8,507 nt of DNA from an uncultured Desulfobacterales bacterium (GTDB lineage: Bacteria; Desulfobacterota; Desulfobacteria; Desulfobacterales; JAFDCJ01), in the NCBI GenBank assembly GCA_945787595.1, contig CALZJV010000252.1:1-8507 (forward strand), written 5' to 3'. The first letter of the stretch is position 1. Every line of letters begins with the position of its first letter. Of this stretch, positions 1 to 6,805 are shown one piece after another. The translations under genes were made by a program, and so were the position numbers. A model generated the notes under the pieces. The model did not search any database and was not told the origin of the DNA. It saw nothing but the letters and a program-made list of their open reading frames with translations.

Positions 1-306
1 ATGAGCTAAAATATAAATTGAACTAAAATGAGCTAAAATTGTGGTATTCTGTCCATTTTATGAAACAGATAGAGCGCAGCGTTTCCATAATTTTAGGCAA
101 TTTAGGTCACTTTAGGCATTCGCTTATTATGTAATATCAAACTGTTATACCAAGGGGCTGAAGTATAAGCAAATATGACGAGGTAGCACTAGTTATGATC
201 CAGAATTATATAGCCAATAACTTTGTTGCTGCACATCCAAGCCATATGCTAATTGATCCCGAATTGAGCGGTTTTTGTTCAATCCGGTTCGAAAGAGAGG
301 AACGCC
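1..306. other. AT-rich intergenic region with short phased repeats, upstream of the receiver gene
   Basis: No convincing gene is seen here. Three groups of short repeats are visible. GA(G/A)CTAAAAT occurs at 3–12, 20–29 and 30–39. TTTAGG occurs at 92–97, 101–106 and 111–116, a spacing of 9–10 bp or about one helical turn. A dyad TTATAC–12 nt–GTATAA lies at 145–168. The arrangement looks like regulatory DNA for the downstream signalling genes, but no clear -35/-10 pair was found. A 46-codon open frame with a GAGGT upstream lies at 195–332 and overlaps the receiver gene; it is treated as a finding rather than a gene. Confidence 0.5.
91..119 (+). repeat. Three tandem TTTAGG boxes at 9–10 bp spacing
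   Basis: Three consecutive units of about 10 bp share the core TTTAGG, starting at 92, 101 and 111. Each is followed by CA or TCA. One-turn spacing puts the boxes on the same face of the helix, as in direct-repeat binding sites for response regulators or similar proteins. The repeat is seen directly; a role as a binding site is inference. Confidence 0.45.
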
Positions 307-657
307 ATGCCAAAAAAGATTCTCATCATTGACGATGACCCGGTAATCGTGAAATATCTCATGGCAGTGTTCAGCGATAATGGCTATGCTACCTGCAGTG
401 CCGGAAGCTCTATGGAAGGGTTGGAGCTAGTTAAAAAAGAGAAACCGGATCTGATCTGTCTTGATTTACAAATGCCGGGCGAATGGGGCCCCCGATTTTA
501 TCGGAAGCTCAGAAAGGACAAAGAAGTAAAGGACACCCCAATTATTGTTGTCAGCGGCATTGACGGCGACCATGCGGTCAAGGATGCGGTCGCTTTTGTT
601 AAAAAGCCGTTTGATCCGGAAAAACTGATCGGTATTGTAAAAAATACCATCGGATAA
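307..657 (+). CDS. Stand-alone response-regulator receiver domain (CheY/Spo0F-like)
   Basis: This 116-residue protein is one complete receiver (REC) domain with nothing attached. The acidic pocket is D9-D10-D11, the probable phospho-acceptor is D53 in the LDLQMP motif, the switch Ser/Thr is S83, and the conserved lysine is K100 in the KKPF motif. With no output domain, it presumably acts by protein–protein contact, as a phosphorelay shuttle or a CheY-like effector. The ATG at 307 has GAGG at 297–300, six bases upstream. The receiver–kinase gene follows after 51 bp on the same strand with no evident terminator between them, so the two are probably co-transcribed and this protein is a natural phosphotransfer partner of that kinase. 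The domain call is firm; the partnership is inferred from position. Confidence 0.93.
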   Translation: MPKKILIIDDDPVIVKYLMAVFSDNGYATCSAGSSMEGLELVKKEKPDLICLDLQMPGEWGPRFYRKLRKDKEVKDTPIIVVSGIDGDHAVKDAVAFVKKPFDPEKLIGIVKNTIG

Positions 658-708
658 TATTCTTTCAATAAACGAATCAAAAATAACACCTCTGGCTGGC
701 ATATCACA

Positions 709-2631
709 ATGGATAAAAAGCTATTACTGGTGGATGACGAAGAAGGTATTCGCAAAGTCCTTGGTATATCCTTATCTGATATCGGCTATGAGGTGTTCAC
801 GGCCGAAAATGGTGAGGAAGCCCTCAAAATTTTCCGCCGGGAAACCCCGCCAATCGTTTTAACCGATATCAAAATGCCGGGGATGGACGGCATCGCGCTT
901 CTCAGAAAAATAAAGGATGAAAATCCCGACACCGAGGTTATTATGATAACCGGTCACGGTGACATGGATCTGGCGATCAAAAGCCTCAAATATCGGGCCA
1001 TTGATTTCGTCACCAAACCAATCAACGATGATATTCTCGAAATCGCTCTGGGCCGGGCTCATGAAAAAATCCTTATGCGACAGCAGCTAAGGAATTACAC
1101 CGAAAATCTCGAAGCTCTGGTGCAGGAGAAATCCGCGCAATTGGTAGAAATTGAAAGACAGGTCGCCGTCGGCCAGGCCGTCGAGGGACTGGCTTCCATG
1201 CTGAGAGACCTTGCCGGCGATCTGAAAGGCGGCCTGACTTATTTTAACGAAATGCCCTGCTTTGTATCGATTCACAATCCGAAACTGGAAGTCATAGCGG
1301 TCAATCAGCTTTACAGGGAACGCCTGGGGGATAAGGTCGGTTGCGGCAGCTGGGAAGTATACCGTGGTTATGCCGGCACGCCTGCGAAGTGCCCGGCGGC
1401 CGAAACCTTTCAAACCGGCAAAGGCCAACGGACCAAGGCCAATATCAAATACGCCGGCGGTCAGGAAGCCCCGGTGATTGTCCATACCGCTCCCATCCGC
1501 AATCAATCCGGCGAGGTGGAGCTGGTGGTGGAGATATCGGCCGACATCACGGAGATCAAGCGTCTGCAGGAAGAATTGCGCCAGTCCCAGCTTCGGTACC
1601 AGCAGCTGTTTGACGAGGTCCCGTGCTACATCTCCCTGCAGGACAGTCAGTTCAGGCTGCTGGCCGCCAACAGGCAATTCAATGACGATTTTGATGTCGA
1701 ACTGGGTGCTCATTGTTATGAGGTATACAAGCACCGGGATGAGCCCTGTCCCAATTGCCCGGTTGCCAAAACATTTGAAGATGGCCAATCCCACCAATCC
1801 GAGATGGTGGTCACGCCAAAGTCCGGCGAACAGCACAACGTACTCATCTGGACGGCACCCATCAAAAACGCCGCCGGGGAAATCACACGGGTCATGGAGA
1901 TGTCCACGGACATCACCCAAATAAGGCAGCTGCAGGACCATCTGTCCTCCCTGGGGCTGAAAATCAGCTCCATATCCCACGGAATCAAAAGCCTTCTGGC
2001 GGGTCTGGATGGGGGCACCTACCTGGTCGAATCCGGTCTTGCCAGGGAAGATCCGGACAGGGTCAAAGAGGGCTGGGATGCCGTCAAAACCATTGTCAGC
2101 CGAATTCGTAAACTGGTTCTCAATATCCTGTTTTTTGCCAAAGAACGGGAATTTAAGCCGGAAGCGACCGATGTCCTGAACTTTGCTTACGATGTGGCTG
2201 CCGGTGTTGAGTCCAAGATCAAAGCCGCCGGCATCGGGCTTGATTGCGACTTTGATAGCGCTCCGGGGGAGGTCCAGATGGATGCCGGGGTGGTTCGCCT
2301 GGCACTGGTCAATATCCTTGAAAATGCCCTGGATGCCTGTGTTGAAGATACGGCCCAAAAAACCCACAAGATCGTTTTCAGCGTTAAGCCGGACAACAAT
2401 AAAATTATTTTCGAGATCAGGGACAACGGGACCGGGATGGATCGCGAGACCCGCGAGAGCCTGTTCACCCTCTTTTTTTCTTCCAAGGGCAACAAAGGCA
2501 CCGGACTCGGTCTCTTTATTGCCAACAAGATCATCGAGCAGCACGGCGGCAATATAAAAGTAGATTCCAAGCCGAACCTGGGATCCAGTTTCAAGATAAC
2601 CATTCTGAAGGCGCCCCCGGGGGCAGCTTAA
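709..2631 (+). CDS. Cytosolic hybrid histidine kinase, REC–PAS–PAS–HisKA-like–HATPase
   Basis: This 640-residue soluble sensor kinase shows no membrane segment or signal peptide. Residues 1–120 are a receiver domain (D9/D10, phospho-acceptor D53, T81, K103). A helical linker spans about 121–175. Two related PAS domains follow at about 176–285 and 297–405, each ending in a DIT(E/Q)I(K/R) motif. The second carries C336, C347 and C350 (PCPNCP), a candidate redox or metal site; the first keeps only C228 of these, plus C212. The H-box is SISHGIKS with H424. The ATPase domain has the N-box around NILENALDA (535–543), DNGTGM (572–577) and KGTGLGL (596–602), so it should be catalytically competent. 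The linker also holds a possible vestigial H-box with Ser in place of His (S163). The ATG at 709 lacks a clear Shine–Dalgarno, but the receiver N-terminus fits this start. The ligand and downstream target are unknown. Confidence 0.92.
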   Translation: MDKKLLLVDDEEGIRKVLGISLSDIGYEVFTAENGEEALKIFRRETPPIVLTDIKMPGMDGIALLRKIKDENPDTEVIMITGHGDMDLAIKSLKYRAIDFVTKPINDDILEIALGRAHEKILMRQQLRNYTENLEALVQEKSAQLVEIERQVAVGQAVEGLASMLRDLAGDLKGGLTYFNEMPCFVSIHNPKLEVIAVNQLYRERLGDKVGCGSWEVYRGYAGTPAKCPAAETFQTGKGQRTKANIKYAGGQEAPVIVHTAPIRNQSGEVELVVEISADITEIKRLQEELRQSQLRYQQLFDEVPCYISLQDSQFRLLAANRQFNDDFDVELGAHCYEVYKHRDEPCPNCPVAKTFEDGQSHQSEMVVTPKSGEQHNVLIWTAPIKNAAGEITRVMEMSTDITQIRQLQDHLSSLGLKISSISHGIKSLLAGLDGGTYLVESGLAREDPDRVKEGWDAVKTIVSRIRKLVLNILFFAKEREFKPEATDVLNFAYDVAAGVESKIKAAGIGLDCDFDSAPGEVQMDAGVVRLALVNILENALDACVEDTAQKTHKIVFSVKPDNNKIIFEIRDNGTGMDRETRESLFTLFFSSKGNKGTGLGLFIANKIIEQHGGNIKVDSKPNLGSSFKITILKAPPGAA

Positions 2632-2632
2632 A

Positions 2633-2977
2633 AAGTGGGGTAAGATTCATAAAATCCTTGAGGCTGGTGTAGAAGCGACCATTCCCGGTATCCCGATTTC
2701 CGATCTTTACAGAGTTCAAGTGGCCGCCGCCGAAAAGCTAAATATCGATATGACGTCCTGGCCAGCTCAACGATTTGGACACGGTAGCGGGCTTCATACT
2801 ACCGAGCCGCCTTACATCAGCCTGAATGATGATACCATACTTGAACCCGGTATGATTCTTCATATCGAACCCGGCTGTATTGAAAAAGATGGAATATATG
2901 TTCTGGAAGAACAGGTTCTTGTCACGGAAAGCGGGAGAAAAGTTCTTTCACATGCCCCTTGGGAATTGCAGGCCTAA
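2633..2977 (+). pseudogene. 3' remnant of an M24-family (Xaa-Pro peptidase-like) metallohydrolase
   Basis: The frame from about 2633 encodes only the C-terminal half of the M24 'pita-bread' catalytic domain, about 115 residues, ending at TAA 2975–2977. Recognisable parts in order are PGIPISDLY, the metal-ligand His motif GHGSGLH followed by TTEPP, LEPGMILHIEPG with the first Glu ligand, and LEEQVLVTESG with the second. The two Asp ligands and the whole N-terminal domain are absent; family members usually have about 350–400 residues. The similarity begins immediately after the kinase stop (2629–2631), with no ribosome site. The first possible start, GTG at 2720, would cut the fold further. It is therefore most likely a dead fragment left by a deletion or rearrangement. 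A short translated fragment cannot be excluded. Confidence 0.8.
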
Positions 2978-3023
2978 AAAAATAGCCCGTTTCCCGGAAT
3001 CGTTTAATATATTCTTCAAAAGA

Positions 3024-3356
3024 TTATAGAAATTCCTGACGCAGCGGTGTGAAGGAATCGATTAATCGAACATGGGATGAAACAAGTTGTATGTAATGGG
3101 GAACATCGGGAGGGACAGCCACCATGTCACCCGTGCTGAGTCGTTGCATTTCCTCACCCAGAAAAAAAAGAATCTCCCCTTCCACGATATAGGTAACCTG
3201 TTCATGGGGATGAGAGTGCGGAGCGTCCGGGTTCTCCCAGGGTCCGCCTGCAAAATCCCAGACAACCACCATAAGATTATCGGTATGGATAAGACGGCGC
3301 TTGCGCCCCGGCTCGACTTCTGCCGCTTCGACATCAGTAGTTTTATAAATGTTCAC
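3024..3356 (-). CDS. Small single-domain cupin, KdgF-like
   Basis: This 110-residue protein is a single cupin barrel and probably a metalloenzyme. The metal-site motif HSHPHEQ gives H47, H49 and Q53 (or E52), with H87 in VPPDVPH completing the site. Near the C-terminus, D100, F102 and R106 form a D-x-F-x-x-x-R pattern like the catalytic residues reported for KdgF, the cupin that linearises unsaturated uronates from pectin and alginate. Length also matches KdgF. Assignment beyond 'KdgF-like cupin' is inference, since many cupins share this motif. The start is GTG (3354–3356) with an AGGGA ribosome site at 3363–3367. It lies 61 bp after tctA on the same strand and is the last gene of the transporter operon, suggesting it acts on the imported compound. 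No strong terminator follows. Confidence 0.85.
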   Translation of the reverse strand: MNIYKTTDVEAAEVEPGRKRRLIHTDNLMVVVWDFAGGPWENPDAPHSHPHEQVTYIVEGEILFFLGEEMQRLSTGDMVAVPPDVPHYIQLVSSHVRLIDSFTPLRQEFL

Positions 3357-3417
3357 GAGTTATCCCTTTCTACCGGTTTTGCGGTGTTCCGTTTATTTTA
3401 TCCCGTTTTATGGCTAT

Positions 3418-4938
3418 TTATGTTCTCTGCGCATTTTTGCGCTTGAAAAGATTCAAAAACCATGGCCAAAGCCTGGTCTGGTTGATCAACATGAAAATAA
3501 CCACCACGGTTAAAACGAGCGATAAGGGATGGGTCACCAGATCAAGCAAAAAAGCCGGGAAATTATTCCGATTCGCCATTACAGCCTGGCGGTAGGATTC
3601 ATCCATTAAGGGCCCCAGGATGACCCCCAGGATGATCGGCCCCACCTGGAAGCCGTACATTTTCAAAAAATAACCGAAAATACCGAACCCCAGCATCCAG
3701 TAGACATCCATGACGCTGTTTTTAATGGCATAGGTCCCGACCACCGACAGGACGATAATCGCCGGGATAAGAATGCCCTTGCGCAATTCCACCATTTTGG
3801 CGAATATGCGAATACCGGTCAGTCCGAAAATCAGCAAAAAGATGTTCGCCAGTACCAGATCACCGACCGTAAACCAGAAAAGATGTGGGGTTTCGATCAT
3901 CAGCATCGGACCGGGTTTGAGACCGTGAATAAACAGGGCACCAATGAATACTGCCGTAACTGCATCACCCGGAATGCCGAGGGTGAGCATGGGAATATAA
4001 GCACCGCCGATAGCGGCATTGTTGGCCGACTCCGGAGCGATAAGACCCTCATAGGCCCCCTGGCCGAACTTGCGGGAAGGTTTTTTTACCGTTCGCTTGG
4101 CGTGGTCATAGGCCAGCAGGGCCGCGATATCGCCGCCGGTTCCCGGAAGGGCGCCGATAAATACACCGATGAAAGATGTCCGGATTGAAAGGGGGATGTA
4201 CTTGGCGATGACCGACCACGAAGGAATAATCTTGGACACATCCTGCTTCATCGGCTTGATACCGATCTGGTGAAGCTGAACCAGGGCTTCGGAAACACCG
4301 AAAAACCCGATCATGGCGATAACGAAATGAACACCGCCCAGCAGGGAAACCGTGCCGAAAGTAAAACGGCCTTCGGCAGTCAATGGGTCCATGCCCACCA
4401 AACCTAGAATAACCCCTAAGGCTCCGGCAAATAACCCCTTGGCCATCGATTCCCCTGAAAGACTGCCCACCAGCAGGAGCCCCATGACAGCCAGGAGAAG
4501 ATAATCCCGTGGAGCGAACTTTAACGCGAATTCGGCCACTTTCGGGGCTGCCAGCGCCAGTACGACAATGCCGACGAAACCGCCCATAACCGAAATAACG
4601 GTACTCACCCCGATGGCCCGGCCGGCCTCTCCCCTTTGGGCCAGCGGAAACCCATCAAAGGCGGTGGCTATCGCCGCCGGCGCACCCGGGATATTGAGCA
4701 ATATGGCCGTGCGCGACCCGCCGTACACTCCCCCGCAGTATACACCGACCATCAGTGCCAGCGCATTGTTCACATCCCAGGAAAACGTGAACGAAATCAG
4801 GATGGAGACGGCCATGGTCACGGACAGTCCCGGAATCGCGCCGACATAAATACCGGCCAGTGTTCCTGCGGCCGTCAACAGCAAAAGCTGCGGATTAAGC
4901 CAGGCCATAAAAAAGTATGCAAGTGTCGATTCGGTCAC
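3418..4938 (-). CDS. tctA: Tripartite tricarboxylate transporter, large permease subunit TctA
   Basis: This 506-residue polytopic inner-membrane protein, with about 12 hydrophobic segments, has the usual length of TctA. Family landmarks in order are GAIPGL (33–38), the GVYCGGVYGGS and LLNIPG region (65–85), TAFDGFPLAQRGEAGRA (92–108), the second-half counterpart GALPGTGGD (262–270), APESANNAA (301–309) and GIPGDAVTAV (321–330). The paired PG motifs reflect the internal two-fold repeat of the family. It forms the transport pore and takes substrate from the periplasmic binding protein, driven by an ion gradient. The start is GTG (4936–4938), preceded by AAGGTGG four bases upstream. tctB ends 15 bp earlier, so the two are translated from one message. 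The transported carboxylate cannot be told from the sequence. Confidence 0.96.
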   Translation of the reverse strand: MTESTLAYFFMAWLNPQLLLLTAAGTLAGIYVGAIPGLSVTMAVSILISFTFSWDVNNALALMVGVYCGGVYGGSRTAILLNIPGAPAAIATAFDGFPLAQRGEAGRAIGVSTVISVMGGFVGIVVLALAAPKVAEFALKFAPRDYLLLAVMGLLLVGSLSGESMAKGLFAGALGVILGLVGMDPLTAEGRFTFGTVSLLGGVHFVIAMIGFFGVSEALVQLHQIGIKPMKQDVSKIIPSWSVIAKYIPLSIRTSFIGVFIGALPGTGGDIAALLAYDHAKRTVKKPSRKFGQGAYEGLIAPESANNAAIGGAYIPMLTLGIPGDAVTAVFIGALFIHGLKPGPMLMIETPHLFWFTVGDLVLANIFLLIFGLTGIRIFAKMVELRKGILIPAIIVLSVVGTYAIKNSVMDVYWMLGFGIFGYFLKMYGFQVGPIILGVILGPLMDESYRQAVMANRNNFPAFLLDLVTHPLSLVLTVVVIFMLINQTRLWPWFLNLFKRKNAQRT

Positions 4939-4953
4939 AATACCACCTTAAAT

Positions 4954-5424
4954 TCAGGGCAGAACAACCCTGAAAAAATATTGAAACACGATGTAAATAC
5001 AGGCCAAGGTGAGGGTTGAAATGATCAATGATTTTATGATGGTACTGCCTTTTAAATAAATCATGGAAGCCAGCAGAAACGCAAAGGAGCTGGGCACAAA
5101 ATGCAGCGGTTGAATCAGGATCATATAGCCGATGATAATCCCCGTGTACACCAGAAAAACGATGGGCAAAACCTCTTTTGCGGCCTGACGCAGCTCATCT
5201 TTGAGACCGTCGGCATCTGGCTTTTCCAGTTTGCGATTGTTTAGCAGGACCAGTACCATGGCCACGACCATGATGGCGGCCGCACCCATCGGGAACGTAC
5301 CCGGTGAACTGATAGATGAAAAACCGGATATCAGATATGCCTGAATTAAAACGAACAGACTAAAGGCCAACATCAGCCACACAAAAAAATTTTCTCCGGC
5401 GCGAAGCTTTCTATTTTCTTTCAT
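4954..5424 (-). CDS. tctB: Tripartite tricarboxylate transporter, small membrane subunit TctB
   Basis: This 156-residue protein has four hydrophobic segments, matching TctB: a basic, charged N-terminus (MKENRKLR), two hydrophobic segments around residues 13–32 and 41–61, a cytosolic loop rich in charged residues, then two more hydrophobic stretches to the C-terminus. TctB is poorly conserved, and the call rests on size, topology and its place between tctC and tctA. The chosen start is the ATG at 5422–5424 with AGGTG just upstream, although the spacing is short (two bases). An in-frame ATG at 5469 would add 15 residues, has no ribosome site, and would make the intergenic hairpin coding, so it is less likely. 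Confidence 0.9.
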   Translation of the reverse strand: MKENRKLRAGENFFVWLMLAFSLFVLIQAYLISGFSSISSPGTFPMGAAAIMVVAMVLVLLNNRKLEKPDADGLKDELRQAAKEVLPIVFLVYTGIIIGYMILIQPLHFVPSSFAFLLASMIYLKGSTIIKSLIISTLTLACIYIVFQYFFRVVLP

Positions 5425-5440
5425 AGCACCTGATATCGAT

Positions 5441-5467
5441 GGCCCCCCGAATAATAACCGGGAGGCC
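5441..5467 (-). ncRNA. Intergenic stem-loop between tctC and tctB
   Basis: As transcribed on the minus strand, GGCCTCCCG, a 9-nt loop and CGGGGGGCC form a 9-bp stem with one G·U pair. On the plus strand the same position is a C/A mismatch, so the hairpin is better in the operon's own transcript. It is not followed by a T-run, so it is more likely an mRNA-stabilising or attenuating element than a full terminator. Such hairpins after binding-protein genes commonly raise the binding-protein level relative to the membrane subunits. Structure is seen; function is inferred. Confidence 0.5.
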
Positions 5468-5483
5468 ATGTACAGTTATTGGG

Positions 5484-6485
5484 TTACGGTTTGGGAATTC
5501 CCAGTTTTGCCGGGGAGACTTTGGTTGCACCGGCATATTCGTACATCCAGTTGGTGACCGATTGCCATTTTTTCAGAAATTGGTCGGCCTCATCTCCGCT
5601 GATGTTCATCGACACCGTACCAAAATCTTTCAGAAATGCTTGAAATTTGGGCTGTGAGGCGCCTTTTTGAAAAGCCTCCACCAGTTTTTTCTTGGCATCT
5701 GCCGGTACATCTCTTTTGCACCATACACCGTAAAAAGGACCCCAGGGCAAATATTTTTTAAACTCCGGGTAGTCTTGCGTGATCAAGGGAATATCTTCCA
5801 ATCCCGGAATGGGCGTATCGGAAACTATCGCCAGCGCTTTAACCCGGCCGGCCCGGATATGTTCCCGCACGGCCGTAATACCGGCGGGCATAAAGTCCAC
5901 ATGGCCGCCCAGCAGTGCGGTAACGCCCGGGCCTTCACCTTTAAACGGCACCGCGGTGACGTCAAAAGCAGTCACGGATTTCGTCATGGCCCCCACCGTA
6001 TAGGGCAAACCGCCCGGACCGGTGGAACCCATTTTTATTTCTGCGGGACGTTTCTTGGCATCTTCAATAAGGTCCTTGAACGAATTCCAGGGCATGTCGG
6101 TGTTCGCAACCACCACACCCACTCCGCGGCCCAGAATGTTGACCGGATAGAAATCCTTGTAGTCCATATCGGACAGCTCTAAAATGCGGTGAACCTGCGG
6201 ATTTTCGGCCCCAAACAGCAGGGTGTACCCATCCGCCGGTCGGCTGTAAACGTACTGGGTTGAAATCGCTCCGGTGCCCCCTGGTTTGTTGATCAATACG
6301 ATCTGTTTTCCGAGAAAGAGTTCCACATTGGGGGTTATGGCCCGGCTGACGTTATCGGTAGCACCGCCGGCACCCCACATAATAACCCCCTGGAGGTCTT
6401 TCTGCGGATAATCGGCCGCATGAGCCGGTGAAAATAAGCAAACCGCAAAAACTGACACAATTGAAATAAAAAATAGTCGCTTCAT
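5484..6485 (-). CDS. tctC: Periplasmic substrate-binding protein of the TTT system (TctC/Bug family)
   Basis: This 333-residue protein carries a Sec signal peptide: MKRLFF, a hydrophobic core, then SPAHA, with likely cleavage after A23. The mature part shows the Bug/TctC pattern: YPQKDLQGVIMWGAGGATD (about 26–44) with a conserved Asp, INKPGGTGAI for the usual N-R-P-G-G segment, the SRPADGYTL motif, and GSTGPGG for the ligand loop. It captures a carboxylate in the periplasm and delivers it to TctAB. The chosen start is the ATG at 6483–6485, with a near-perfect AAAGGAGGA ribosome site. The open frame extends upstream to 6590, but that stretch lacks a signal-peptide start and belongs to the leader. 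It is first in the operon. Ligand identity is not readable from the sequence. Confidence 0.95.
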   Translation of the reverse strand: MKRLFFISIVSVFAVCLFSPAHAADYPQKDLQGVIMWGAGGATDNVSRAITPNVELFLGKQIVLINKPGGTGAISTQYVYSRPADGYTLLFGAENPQVHRILELSDMDYKDFYPVNILGRGVGVVVANTDMPWNSFKDLIEDAKKRPAEIKMGSTGPGGLPYTVGAMTKSVTAFDVTAVPFKGEGPGVTALLGGHVDFMPAGITAVREHIRAGRVKALAIVSDTPIPGLEDIPLITQDYPEFKKYLPWGPFYGVWCKRDVPADAKKKLVEAFQKGASQPKFQAFLKDFGTVSMNISGDEADQFLKKWQSVTNWMYEYAGATKVSPAKLGIPKP

Positions 6486-6661
6486 CTTTTGTCCTCCTTT
6501 GTTCGGTGAAAGGTTAAGGGTTTGATTGGCTTTCCGGCGGATGTTGACAGAGGCTGACATTACACCAAGTTGCGGCGTCCGTCTACACATCCCTTCGCTT
6601 TAGTTACTGAAATCATGCCAATTAATCTCCGAGGGCCGACCCGGTATTCGCGAAGAAAGCC

Positions 6662-6673
6662 GTTCGATCGAAC
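6662..6673. promoter_or_regulatory. Perfect 12-bp palindrome GTTCGATCGAAC, candidate operator
   Basis: GTTCGATCGAAC reads identically on both strands. A second palindrome with the same half-site, TTCGCGAA, lies at 6647–6654, centre-to-centre 17 bp away. Location in a divergent control region suggests a binding site for a dimeric repressor or activator, for example an IclR-, GntR- or LacI-type protein. The regulator is not in the window and its family is not determined. A 12-bp palindrome arises by chance about once in 4 kb, so this alone is modest evidence. Confidence 0.4.
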
Positions 6674-6767
6674 ATAACAGCCGAATTGATTAAAATATTT
6701 GTGAACAAGTTTTTAGCTTGCATTGCCGGAAAAAATATGTATAGATTCCAACTAACAGAATATCTTT

Positions 6768-6797
6768 TTGTTAAGCAGAATAATTTTACAATATGAT
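6768..6797 (+). promoter_or_regulatory. Candidate sigma-70 promoter for the TIM-barrel gene
   Basis: TTGTTA (6768–6773) and TATGAT (6792–6797) are separated by 18 bp and lie inside leader copy 1. The aligned positions of copy 2 hold TTTTTA and TAGAAT with the same 18-bp spacing. Predicted transcription would start near 6804, giving a leader of about 140 nt. This rests on consensus match and on conservation between the two copies. Confidence 0.4.
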
Positions 6798-6805
6798 GAT
6801 GTCAA
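6777..6805 (-). promoter_or_regulatory. Candidate divergent promoter for the tct operon
   Basis: On the minus strand TTGACA (6800–6805) matches the -35 consensus perfectly. It is followed after 17 bp by TATTCT (6777–6782, four of six). It overlaps the candidate rightward promoter, so the two would compete or share control. The tctC leader would be about 285 nt, which is long. Confidence is limited by the weak -10. Confidence 0.3.

Noticed and set aside
1087..2544. Long open frame (485 codons) on the minus strand
   Set aside because: It lies entirely antisense to the kinase, whose domains and catalytic motifs are complete. The antisense translation shows no recognisable motif and is a codon-usage shadow.
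2976..2997. Rho-independent terminator for the tct–cupin operon
   Set aside because: A T7 run is present on the minus strand, but the preceding stem (CCG–5 nt–CGG) has only three pairs.
2633..3356. DMSP-lyase locus (M24-type DddP plus cupin-type lyase)
   Set aside because: The M24 piece lacks half of its metal ligands and the cupin fits a KdgF pattern better; no other DMSP gene is seen.
3429..3442. Hairpin GCGCA–TTTT–TGCGC
   Set aside because: It is inside the tctA coding end, has only five pairs, and is not followed by a T-run on either strand.
6486..6590. N-terminal extension of tctC to an ATG at 6590
   Set aside because: The internal ATG at 6485 has a near-perfect ribosome site and is followed at once by a classical signal peptide; the extension would bury it.
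6601..6640. Sigma-54 promoter on the minus strand (TTGGCATG…)
   Set aside because: The GG-N10-GC spacing fails: the -12 dinucleotide is GT, not GC.
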